Assembly (NCBI GenBank): GCA_009733575.1
Contig: ML769387.1
Coordinates: 434,001 to 498,000 of the forward strand
Direction of reading: 5' to 3'
Length of the DNA: 64,000 nucleotides
Origin: Gymnopus androsaceus JB14
Taxonomy: Eukaryota > Basidiomycota > Agaricomycetes > Agaricales > Omphalotaceae
In this document: in pieces, positions 54,514-64,000 of the stretch
Position numbering within the stretch: position 1 is the stretch's first letter
How the letters are laid out: every line of letters begins with the position of its first letter
Notes under the pieces: generated by a model
The model's database searches: none
What the model saw: only the letters and a program-made list of their open reading frames with translations
Told to the model about the DNA's origin: nothing
Translations under genes and position numbers: made by a program

Positions 54514-57227
54514 ATGTCTTCTACAGACGCAAACTCTGTTGTGGTAACTTCTCCTGAAGTAGCTGCGATGCAAGATTCCACCGCTGCTGTTGTTGCTATC
54601 GAAGAACCAATATCATCGAAGAAGGGATGACTGGCGTCAGCAGGAAGTTCACACAATACCGAAGAAGTATGGATTTTCTTTGCCAGTCTGCTCTGTCGCT
54701 AATGCAAGTTGTAGTAATATGCCCGTCGTTTTCACTGGGTAAGCTTAGAGCGCATTGGAGACAGTTTTCTGCAATTGAGCTGACGATATCCTCAGCCTTA
54801 TGCTTTCTTGTAAGTATATCGTCGTTATTTCAGCCTGCGTTCGCTCACTTGAACTACAGTGTTTCTGGCTGCTATGGACCAGACAATTGGTTAGTCATAA
54901 AAAATGGAAGCGCTACTCATTCAAACAACAATCCATAGTTTCCACTGCCTTGCCATCGATCGTCCGAGAGTTGGGAGGCGGAGATGCCTATTCATGGGCC
55001 GGAACGTCGTATCTACTCACTGGTGCCTGTAGGTGTCATTGAAAACTGAGCGGAGCTGCTCGCTGATATGTTACAGGTCTTACACCATTATGGGGAAAAC
55101 TCTCGGTGAGCGAATTATTTTATTTGCTCTTCAGAGTCTGAAAATTACTGTGCAGGATATTGTAGGCCGCAAACCTCTACTATTTTTTGTCATCGGTGTT
55201 TTTCTCGTGGGATCTGCTCTTTGCGGAGCAAGCCAGAGCTTCATTATGTTCCTTATCAGCAGAGGTATCCAAGGTGTTGGTGGGGGTGGAATCATACAAC
55301 TCATGCTCGTCACGATTGGTGATATCGTTGAGTTGGAGGAAAGGGCTAAATACGCTGGAACGATGGGGTAGTGCTTCATTGTAACTCAGCTTCGTCCCCA
55401 GCTTACTGTTAACAGGGCTGTCTGGGGCATTTCTGCCGTCATCGGGCCACTTATTGGTTAGTCGAAACATCTTCTAGGAATATTTAGTATTTACTGATCA
55501 TTTTCTCAAGGTGGAGCATTTACAGACCAAGTCTCCTGGAGATGGGCGTTCTGGATAGTAAGTGTGCATAATTGCCCTTTGCGATGTGTATAACTCTGGA
55601 ATGGGCATGTAGAATCTTCCTACTGGTGCAATCGCCGCTGGACTATTGTACTTCCTCAAGGTGTGACGTTCACCATCTACAAATGCACTAAAGCTGATAT
55701 ATCCACACAGCTTAATCCGACCCCGCGAAAACCACTCAGATTCTACATATCTCAATTTGACTTTCTCGGTCTAGGATTGTTCATAGCAGGCATTATATGT
55801 CTTCTGGTCGGCTTTCAGCTAGGGGAAACAAGCTGGTCGCGCACAACCATTGCTCTGGTGGTAGTTGCATGCCGTGTTGCTAATTGCTGCATGTGTGAAC
55901 GAGGTTCTATACAACGCGCATTCCGGTCATTCCCCCTCGGCTTTTTCAAACGAGAACTACTGCGGGACTGCTTCTCTCTGTCTTCTTTCATGGTTTACCA
56001 TATTACATTGGCGTATACTGTGAATATCTTTTATCACGTCCGAGGGATATTATACTAACGCAGTTCACAGTCCTTCCTGTCTACTTCCAAGTTCTTGGAA
56101 GCTCAGCTATTCTGTCTGGAATCCAAACGCTTACTTTTACTTTTGGAAGCTCCTATGATGTCTCTCATCACCGGACGAATAGTCACAGCTACTGGCAAAA
56201 CAAGTCCCACGATATGGTTCGGTTTTGTACTGCGGTTTCTTCGTTATTCTGGACTCTAGTTGACCTGCGACTTGCTAGACCGTGATGACATTGGGTTATG
56301 GCTTGATGATACAGCTCAGTGACACTTCAAATCGGTAAGCAAACCCTCTAAATACAATCTCATCAAGGAAAAAATCATTGATTTGTGTCAGGGCTCAGCA
56401 GGAGCTGTATCTACTAGTCGCTGGAATGGGAATGGGATGCCTTTTTCAACCTCCTCTTATCGGTAGTTTGTTTTCAAAACGCCGTTCAAGCCTTTGCTTA
56501 ACTATTGGCAGCTCTCCAAGCGGCCATGCCCGTATCTGAAATGGCTAGCTCGACGACTGCTTTAGTATTGATAAGGTAAGCACTGGACTCGATACAACTA
56601 GCGTCTTGCTAATTTCAGGCTTTAGAACGATCAGTGGATCGGTCGGGCTCAGCGTTGGCAATGTTATATTCGCTACGGAGCTGAAGAAACGACTTCGTCC
56701 CGTTTCCGGATACGATGTTTCCAACAAGACTGTCAGCGATCTAGTGAATGACATCAGAAACCTAGTGGATATTCAAGTGAGATTCTTTCCAAGCTTGCCC
56801 ATAGTCTCCGTCCTGATGTAGTCTTTAGCCTGCGTCATTGCGACAAGAAGTTATTACATGCGTATACGCAGAGCTTATCAACAATATGGTGAGCAGAATA
56901 TTAACTGTACGAGAGCCTCATTATTGAAACCCTTTGGCCCAGGATCGTATGCACCCCAATCCTGTTCCTTGGCCTCGTTTCCGGTAGGTTTCTAAAGGCA
57001 CACACTCTGATCTGAATTTGCTTACACGTTGATACTTAGTTCTCTGTATACGGTCCTATTCATTGAAGCGCAATGTCGTTCGAGCTGATGATGATCAAGA
57101 ACCAGAACTGCAGCCCGAAGTTCAGGCTCTTCCACAACTTGAAGCACAGGCTCTTCCTCAGTCTACTTCTAGCTCTTCCGAGAAGGGTCCCGAAACTGTG
57201 GACGAGAAGGATTCTGAAGTTGTGTGA
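54514..57227 (+). CDS. MFS multidrug efflux transporter (DHA2, 14-helix type)
   Basis: Proton-driven drug exporters of the plasma or vacuole membrane. The start MSSTDANSVVVTSPEV is followed by a hydrophilic leader. Conserved: VFLAAMDQTI spliced to VSTALPSIVRELGGGDAYSW (motif C-like start), LTPLWGKLSDIVGRKPLLFF (motif A), GASQSFIMFLISRGIQGVGG, VWGISAVIGPLIGGAFTDQV, SWRWAFWINLPTGAIAAGLL, QFDFLGLGLFIAGIICLLVG, LPVYFQVLGSSAILSGIQ, VAGMGMGCLFQPPLIALQAA and GSVGLSVGNVIFATELKKRL. The cytosolic tail is Gln/Leu/Glu-rich with SSSSEKGPETVDEKD. Many introns of 45-70 nt. At least two one-base frame changes are needed (near 54625 at AAGGGATGAC, and near 56150). The family fit is strong; function of this allele depends on whether these are errors. 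Confidence 0.85.
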
Positions 57228-57379
57228 TAGATATATAATACGCCTCACGAAACCGACCTCATCTCTGCATTTATTATAACGAATTAACGTGAATGTATAG
57301 TCAAAAATTACTATATATGTATCTACATACAAGAAAAGATCAAGAGCATATAAACATATAGCAGTACAAGCAAGATATA

Positions 57380-60300
57380 CTAAAGCATTAAACAATACAC
57401 GGGTTCACCAGCACTGCTCGCTGCTAAGCGCAAAGTAGTAACTATCAATACATCGGAGCAAGCTCTCTTTCCGCAAATCAAACTTTGCTTCACCCAAGCC
57501 CAAGATACGTACCTCGGCCCCTCCGAGTCAGAGTCTTTCGGAACAGAGACCTTGGTCTTCCAATTCGAGTCCTTGAACACCACGTAATCAAACCTCGCCT
57601 TGGCTTTTGGCGCATCCTTGAGACTGGCAACCGCAACGACTTTGGACGCGCCCATCGCTAGGATGATAAGTGCTACCCCCGAGGTCATCTCGCTCCTGTT
57701 TGCAATCGTCCGGAGCCCATTCTCGTGGTCATTCACAGCGCCCTGTTTCAAATCCCAATTAACGCAGTAGAATTTACAGGAACAGTATAGCTTTACCTTT
57801 CTGTTCTTGTCGCGGGACGGAATATAGTCATCCCCGACGCAAAGGATAGATAGCCCTTCGAACAGCTTTGTGGCATGTGGGTTATCCATGATGTCCTGCA
57901 GATGTTGAGGAGAGGTACCCCAATCTAGGTTCACGGATTGTGACAATCGGGCGTTCGGTACGGTCGAGGTGCAAATACCCTGGGGAAGAAGATACCCGCT
58001 CCAATCTTTGCCTTGACGCTGGAATGAGAAATGGGGTCAGTCTCGAAGAAAAAATTTCGTGCGCGGACATACATGTGTAAAGTTATCCGTCATCCACTTT
58101 GTCGAAAGGCACGGGACACCGAGAGCTAGAGCTACAAGGTACTTGGGTTTCTGGCATAGGGTATCCGCGATCACGAAGACACGCTGAAGACTACCAGGTT
58201 CATCAAGATCCTGGAACCACTCGACATCCTTCTTCAGGATTTTCCAGCGTATCGGAGTCTCGCCCTCGCGATCATCGTCGTCTTCATCATCATCATCGTC
58301 GTTGTCGTCATCGTCGCGGTCGTAGATGTATTTACCACTGAGCTGCAAGGCATCAGTCCAATCCTCGATCAAAGACGCTCCATTCTCTATCATCGACGCG
58401 AAGATGTCGCTCTTCTCCTTGTTCCATGCGTGGGCCTTTGGGTTGGACGTAATGATGATCCCACATCCTCGAAGAAATTCATCGGCATCATCTCGAAGCG
58501 TAGACTGCGTGACTGAATAACTAGCCTTGTCGCGCATGGCAGCCAGCTCTTTCGCAGTCAAGAACCTGTCCTTCCACTGAATTTCGACTTGTTCAGGTGG
58601 GACGCAAAGCTTGTCGTATGGTAAGTCAAAGACACGCCCGCCCTCATCAGCCACCACAGCCATCTCCTCCTTAACCTCCTTAACCTGCGCAGTCTTCTTG
58701 GTCTTGACATCCCTCATATGCTTCACGACATCTCCCACCCTAAGCTCCCAAGCCACCATACTTCCTATTTTCGCCATTTCCGCAGAGTTGTCGTTGAACT
58801 TGATCTTCCAACTGTCCGTTCCGTATTTGATGATGATACCAGGGTACCAGTGACCGTTGGTGACGCTGAGTCCGAGCACCTGGTAAGAGGAGGTGTTGTT
58901 GAGAATGGCGTCGTCGACATTGACAGACAGGGTACTGCCAGTGTGAGATCGAGCAGAACGCTGAGCAGGGGTTTGGTTATATCCTGCCTTGAACGCTTTG
59001 CGGGGGACGCTAGTACTATAAGAAGCGCCACCGCGTTTGCGTTTACCGGTATTGAAAGGACCTGGTGTCATGTAATCTTCTTCACCCAATTCGGTAGCAC
59101 GGTCTTCTTCTTCTTTGACAGCCAACGCCTCATCATCGACATCATCCTCTTGGTCGCTGTCGCTTTCGACCAACGCACGCTGGTTCCTCGTAGGGCGAGT
59201 GCTCTTCCTGAGAGGAATAGGGACCTTGGCCGGGGCTTTGGTCGTCGCCTTAGCCTTGGACTGCTTCCCCTTGCGTTTCGTCGAAGGCTCGCTCTTGACC
59301 GCTGCTGTAGTAGCAGCAGCTTTACGCTTGGAGGATCGAGTCGCTGGTAGGGCCGTCTCTTGGTCGTCAAGAAGAGGTGCCACTTGTTTTTGTTTACCCT
59401 CCGCCTTTGCTGAACGCTGGAAGAAATACATGCAAGTCAGTACAATGTACAATATAAAACTTTCGGATAGTATTGACTCACTTTAGACAACGGCGGAGGC
59501 ATCTGCGTCGCGGACGTGTCCCCTTTGACACCAGCGGCTTTCCGAGGACCAGGCTTGGCTATAGTAGTGGTAGTGGTAGCAGCAAGAGGTTCATCGTCTT
59601 CGGTGTCGATGTCCATTGGGTTCGGATTGTCATCATCAACGCGTTTCTGGGGAGTGGCTGATTTCGAGCGCTGTACAGGGGAAGGGGCGATTTAGCAGGT
59701 GAAGGTGCAGGAGGCTCAGAGTCTGGTACGATTTCCATGGCATTAGGACTGTGGGTGAGTTTAGGCGAAGGAATGTGGGAGCAGGAGGAAGAGAAGGATT
59801 GGGTGCCACAGCAACAGGAGGAGGCGGAGGCGGCGCAGAGCAAACTGCAGACTCATAGTCATCCGCGAGCTGGGTCTCGGTCTCTAAAATCTGAGTAGGG
59901 GTGTCTTCTTCCCCAGGAGGAGGACCAAAACCAGCAGGGTATTGGATAGGAGGTCTCCAGGAGGTTTCCTCCTGCTGTGACTGTTCCGCGAGCTGGGTTT
60001 CGACCTCTTGACTAGAATCATGCGATGGCATTCCCGCAGGATCCTGGGGCTGGTCGGGAGTACATGGCGCGGAACTATCAAAGAAGGTGTCGTCTCGAAG
60101 TGTTGCGAGAGCTACACCTTGGTGGCCGCTTGGTAGATACCTCCCGCGCTTTTGAGGAGGGACTTGTATGCCGGTTATTTTGGACCATTCATCGTCTTTG
60201 ACGGCACCATCGTCAGAATCGAGAGGCTGTGTGCTCTGGTCTGGTTGAGTAGGCTCCTCCTCCGGAGGTTCATCGGTCTGAGGTTCGTCGGGCTCGCGAA

Positions 60301-60988
60301 CGTACCTCATGTCGTACTGTTCCACGACCTGACGATCGTTTTCATCATCATCTTGTTGCAAGTCAAAGCCGACCTGGGAACCGTCGCTGGACTGTGATTC
60401 CTGGCATACAGGCCGGGCGGGGGAGGAGGTTACATGATTCTTCAAATCGAGGAGTCTCTTCTTGGGACTGGCACCGTACGTATCTACCATCGCCATATCC
60501 GATGCAGAGGAGGGTAGAGAGACATGGTCGAAAACCTGGCTTTTATTGAGATTCTTTCAAAGGGAGGTCAATGAGAAAGGGATTGAGCATGCATGGAAAC
60601 GTTTGCTTACCTTTGGACAAAGGACATTCGGTCCAAGCTTGGATGAATCGGTTGAAGAATAATAATTCTCTTTCTGTGAGCCATGTGCCACTTCAACTTG
60701 TTCGTCTGATTCGTCCAAGTGCTGCGTTTGGCTGAGTGGTAGACCTTGTCCTAGACCCATCAGGCTGTATTTACCATGCGGTTGATCGTCAGAACCAATA
60801 TGAAGCAGAGAATCCGACGAATAATGATGCGGAGTTGCTGGTTCTTCATCTTGAGACTCTTCGACTGGTCTTCCACTAGCCAATAACCTAGCCAATTCCT
60901 GAGAGCCTTGAGACTCTTCTGCTTCGCTGTGAGGAGGAATCAGACCTGTAATGCTAGGACCAAGCTAATGAACATACTTGGAATCCAT
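57380..60988 (-). CDS. crb2: Rad9/Crb2/53BP1-type checkpoint mediator (Tudor-BRCT)
   Basis: These nuclear proteins bridge damaged chromatin and checkpoint kinases. Start ATG at 60988: MDS, a short intron, then SQ/TQ-rich NEAEESQGSQELARLL, PVEESQDEE, PLSQTQHL and AHGSQKEN, typical ATM/ATR-target clusters. A long acidic, Pro-rich linker follows (more SQ sites: CQESQSSDGSQ, EQSQQEE). Basic region KSTRPTRNQRALVESDSDQE. Tudor domain: YQVLGLSVTNGHWYPGIIIK, YGTDSWKIKFNDNSAEMAK and GSMVAWELRVGDVVKHM. First BRCT: ADEFLRGCGIIITSNP through QRVFVIADTLCQKPKYLVAL with LGVPCLSTKWMTDNF. Second BRCT part spans 57950-57380 (LSILCVGDDYIPSRDKNR, VALIILAMGASKVVAVASL, YVSWAWVKQSLICGKR). Two one-base frame changes are needed in the linker near 59690 and 59790 (C-runs). 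Its 3' part has a degenerate copy at 45330-46245. Confidence 0.87.
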
Positions 60989-61287
60989 GGCCTGCGCCCA
61001 CAGCTTCGATGCAGAGTTATACCCAACTAAAGGCCGGAGAGATCCAGAATATCGTGTATAGATAGTAGTGCTGGAATTAGAGATATTTTGTGGATTTATT
61101 ACACGTCCAGCGCAGGCAGAAACGCGGCGAATTCGAAGGTGACTGAATGACTGAAGCTCAGGAGGAATAATTCATTTTCTCACGTGGGTTTGATCTTGAG
61201 CTTGACTAGCGCTTAAATAAAGCTGTCGAACTTTGACTACCATTAGGAACAAACGCGCTGGTCGCCTACACTCTTTTTCAGCTCAAT
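60989..61287. promoter_or_regulatory. Shared divergent promoter region
   Basis: 299 bp between two divergent start codons. It contains a CACGTG E-box (61181-61186) and no clear TATA box. A bidirectional promoter is inferred from layout only. Confidence 0.35.
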
Positions 61288-62967
61288 ATGCCTACATTGA
61301 CGCATACATCATCGCTTATCGCAGGAAAGTATACAGATCTCCCCGTTCCAATCCCTGAATCCGCAATTTCTACTACAAGCCCTTCGACTATCTCTCGAAC
61401 CACTTTACCGCCAGCACCACTTTCTCTTCTTATTCCCTCAAGTTTTCCCTCGCCTACACTGGCACCTACAACGCTCTATCTTGCTCCTAGCACTCACGCT
61501 TCATCAGCTTCAGCTCCGCATTCTGAATCTACTGTATCGATCATGTCTTTTTCCTCTGTATTACCTTCTAGCACCGCAGCCGCTAGCCAATCTTCGGGCT
61601 CGCCAACTACTACACATAAACAAATTTCCGTCACTATCATTACAGTTCTCGCCGTAGGTTCAGCCTTTTTCTTGCTCGGTATATTCATCATCATAAAGGC
61701 CTGCACCCGTCCAACACGCCGTACGCGTCCCAAACCGTCATTACCCATTCTAGACGATGCCTTTGCCGACGATTTTTACGGCTCTCCAAAGATGGACTCG
61801 CCGATATTTGGTGGTAAAGAGCGTCTGTCATCCCAGAATGAGCCTACTGTGCCTACTTGGACTTATTATTCCGAGCCGAAATCAGAACCAGAACCTGTAT
61901 CGCCAGTTCCTGCTTATGATGTCGCAGATACTCCTCATGCACTTCATCCCATCGTCCCTGGCGAGATAGTCGGCCCCAACGACTTTTTGTTTCCTCGTCC
62001 ACCTCCTTCGCAGAGCGTTCCTACTACGTTACTCTCATCATCTTCTCATTTCGGCGTTCCCAACGTCTTGACCACCGCAGCTAGTCGCTTCTCGATTGCC
62101 CGGTCCGTATCCGTATACCCTGCTTCTCCCGCCTTACCCGCAAGGGACAGCAAAAACTACACAGCAGACGGTCATCCCATAATGAAGCGCAGCTCCAAGC
62201 TTGCTATTCGAAGAAGCCGTACCGACATGACCGAGGTGACTAGTCGAATGTCAAGGGATTCTCTCGCCTATGACGGAGCAGAAATGAAATCACCACAGTT
62301 TCTCGCTCGCGAAGCTCCCAGTGCTCCCGTGGGTCGAACCCGTATTAAATCATCTTACTACACGCCTGGGTCATATCCCCGTATGTCCTCCCTTCCGTCT
62401 TCAACTTCCACGAAAACCTTGAAAACCGCGAAAACCGATGACATCATCGAGTTTGATATGCACCAACTACCGCCGATACAACGTACAGAGTCGCGCAAGA
62501 ACAGGGACACCAGGGCACTCACGTCTGCTCTAGGATTAGCCTCTCCGCGCATGGAGACCATCCCGTTGTCTCCAACACAGACCATCTATCCCGATGACTC
62601 TCTATCCGTGGTTGATGTGAAGCGCAGCAAGAGCAAATTGCCTGTAGCGATAAGCGCAAGCACTGGTACTGTGGATACCAGTACCGCCTTGGGAAGCTTG
62701 ATGTTGATGGATTTTGGGACGACAGACCGGTCTCTATCAACGCTTACTACGCGGTTGGGTGAACCCATTGAATACGGCTCCAGCAATGGGAAAGCTCAGG
62801 ACAGACCTCCTAGAGTGCCTTCGCCACCTCCTCTCCCTTCTTTGGCGCAAATGGGTCTCGAACACGCCGACCCCGAAGGCTATGCCGATTATAGGAGTCC
62901 GACGTATAGCATATTTGGACTTTATGGTGAAGATAGAAAGAGTAGATTGAGTATACAGAGAGGATAG
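61288..62967 (+). CDS. Ser/Thr-rich single-pass membrane protein
   Basis: A single exon of 559 residues, intact, with no family I can name. Residues 1-110 are Ser/Thr/Pro-rich and likely O-glycosylated if extracellular; the transmembrane helix is about 113-136 (VTIITVLAVGSAFFLLGIFI). A basic stop-transfer stretch follows (RPTRRTRPKP) and then a long cytosolic tail with many Ser/Pro phospho-type sites and a conserved-looking FLFPRPPP patch. There is no cleavable N-terminal signal; the layout recalls cell-wall stress sensors (Mid2/Wsc-like) without the WSC Cys domain. Candidate wall-integrity or hyphal-surface protein; inference only. Confidence 0.7.
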   Translation: MPTLTHTSSLIAGKYTDLPVPIPESAISTTSPSTISRTTLPPAPLSLLIPSSFPSPTLAPTTLYLAPSTHASSASAPHSESTVSIMSFSSVLPSSTAAASQSSGSPTTTHKQISVTIITVLAVGSAFFLLGIFIIIKACTRPTRRTRPKPSLPILDDAFADDFYGSPKMDSPIFGGKERLSSQNEPTVPTWTYYSEPKSEPEPVSPVPAYDVADTPHALHPIVPGEIVGPNDFLFPRPPPSQSVPTTLLSSSSHFGVPNVLTTAASRFSIARSVSVYPASPALPARDSKNYTADGHPIMKRSSKLAIRRSRTDMTEVTSRMSRDSLAYDGAEMKSPQFLAREAPSAPVGRTRIKSSYYTPGSYPRMSSLPSSTSTKTLKTAKTDDIIEFDMHQLPPIQRTESRKNRDTRALTSALGLASPRMETIPLSPTQTIYPDDSLSVVDVKRSKSKLPVAISASTGTVDTSTALGSLMLMDFGTTDRSLSTLTTRLGEPIEYGSSNGKAQDRPPRVPSPPPLPSLAQMGLEHADPEGYADYRSPTYSIFGLYGEDRKSRLSIQRG

Positions 62968-63249
62968 ATTTGTTACTATTACTACTACTTACTTTTTCTG
63001 GATTTGTATACATAGTGTCATAGCATATATTTCAGCATATATTTTGGTGGAGTCGTGCGGTTGATGGCAATGCATGCCGCCAAGACTTTGAAATTTGAAT
63101 ATTATCAGCTGCGCGCGTTGAAATACCTCCTTCCCTCCTCTGAGTATTATTAGCCGTGTCTAATAGACTCTTCCATCGGATCCTTTTCTCTCCCTCCGCG
63201 TTCAAATAGACCTCTCTATCCCTCCTTCCCTCCTCTGACCGTGTTACTC

Positions 63250-64000
63250 ATGTCCAAATTCTCCAATAACACGGAAAACCCGTTCAAAGTAGAGTCAGGC
63301 ATTGTTCACGATGAGGACTTCGGTGTAGCGACTGGTGCCGCTCCTATACCTTCAGTTTGCGGAATACCACTCAAATATGTGTCGTATGTCTTCAATACTT
63401 TCTACTAGTACTCTACTAACCTAAATTTCAGCCTAGTGACGCTGGCCGTACAAAATTCCATGTTGACGATTATAATGCACTATTCAAGAGTTTCAACGCC
63501 CTCCTCGAGAATGTACTCTGCTGCTACCGCAGTTCTCATGAACGAAGTCCTCAAAGGCTCCATTTCACTATTCATTGCTTTCTGTCGCATCGACTCAGGC
63601 TGCGCATCAGACTCGCGACCCACCCGGGTGTTCACGAATAAGCTCAGCAAATTATCTAGGGATGTCTTTGGCGCGGATGCTTGGAAGCTGTCGATTCCGG
63701 CTATGCTTTATGGTGTGTCTCCTTTCTGCAGTCGTCAGTTTATCTATCCGATACTTACCACTCTTTCTCATAGTTATACCAAAACAACCTGCAGTATGTC
63801 GCTGCATCCAATTTACCAGCAGCCACATTCCAAGTCAGCTATCAGATGAAGATCCTTACTACTGCTGCGTTCTCGGTCCTTATGCTGCGGAAAAAGTTGA
63901 CGTCTTTGCAATGGGTTAGTGTATCGGATACTTTGGTCCGGGCCAAGTCCAACTAACGGATCCACTTGATAACAGGTCTCTTTATTAGCTCTCGCAATCG
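63250..64000 (+). CDS. UDP-sugar transporter (SLC35A type), 3' end beyond the window
   Basis: Golgi or ER nucleotide-sugar/nucleoside-monophosphate antiporters. Start [17 protein letters not shown], then after an intron (63384-63432) [52 protein letters not shown] and, across a second intron (63713-63769), [40 protein letters not shown] and LTSLQWV. The [17 protein letters not shown] string and the SLQW end of helix 5 are the family's signature (UDP-galactose/UDP-GlcNAc transporter group). A third intron runs from about 63918, and the coding region continues past 64000. Substrate not decidable from the fragment. Confidence 0.88.

Overview
This window is nuclear DNA of a filamentous basidiomycete, most likely an Agaricomycete. 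Genes are split by many short (about 45-60 nt) GT-AG introns, intergenic gaps are small, and neighbours alternate strands. Family content fits this lineage: a TET/JBP dioxygenase, an NB-ARC/TPR NLR-like protein, a DUF6698-like gene, a DENND6-type GEF, a Crinkler/RHS-type P-loop protein and many TIR elements. I saw no bacterial operon, CRISPR array, rRNA gene or convincing tRNA gene.

Layout. 1-2400 (minus): a DENND6-like gene running off the left edge, abutting a wrecked aminopeptidase P pseudogene. 2600-6620: an intact TET/JBP-like 2OG-Fe(II) dioxygenase (plus) convergent with an intact 552-residue Cys/His protein of unknown function (minus). 7475-8330: a decayed secreted/GPI-type protein with a MITE at its first intron. 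8560-13120: a long protein with five diverged zinc-ribbon-like modules and Tyr/Pro-rich linkers. 13.1-15.7 kb: nested TIR elements. 15.6-19.0 kb: a STAND (NB-ARC) protein with near-identical 40-residue TPR units, cut by a nonsense codon. 19.97-22.53 kb: a probable 2.55-kb TIR element carrying a DUF6698-like gene and ending 68 bp before the RAD54 start codon.

22.6-37.5 kb is a dense core block: RAD54, LIN1/CD2BP2 (GYF), a PQ-loop vacuolar transporter, IPK1, a PWWP-like protein, a chromodomain protein and a BRI3-like membrane protein. 37.5-54.5 kb is accessory: LINE remnants, a hAT MITE that replaced the tail of a membrane-protein gene, a RecQ helicase pseudogene inside a TA-flanked inverted repeat, a DNA-level duplicate of the 3' part of the Crb2-like gene, a Crinkler-like NTPase, a minisatellite, and a 1,394-bp CACTA foldback element with 3-bp target duplications. 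54.5-64 kb returns to core genes: an MFS drug transporter, a Tudor-BRCT checkpoint mediator (Rad9/Crb2/53BP1 type), a Ser/Thr-rich single-pass membrane protein, and a nucleotide-sugar transporter cut by the right edge.

Two cross-cutting points. First, several otherwise well conserved genes carry isolated one-base frameshifts, mostly at short homopolymers, so residual assembly indels are as likely as real pseudogenisation. Second, at least four elements share the terminus CATCAGCAAAA although their interiors differ, pointing to one transposition system with several non-autonomous passengers. No complete transposase gene was found here.
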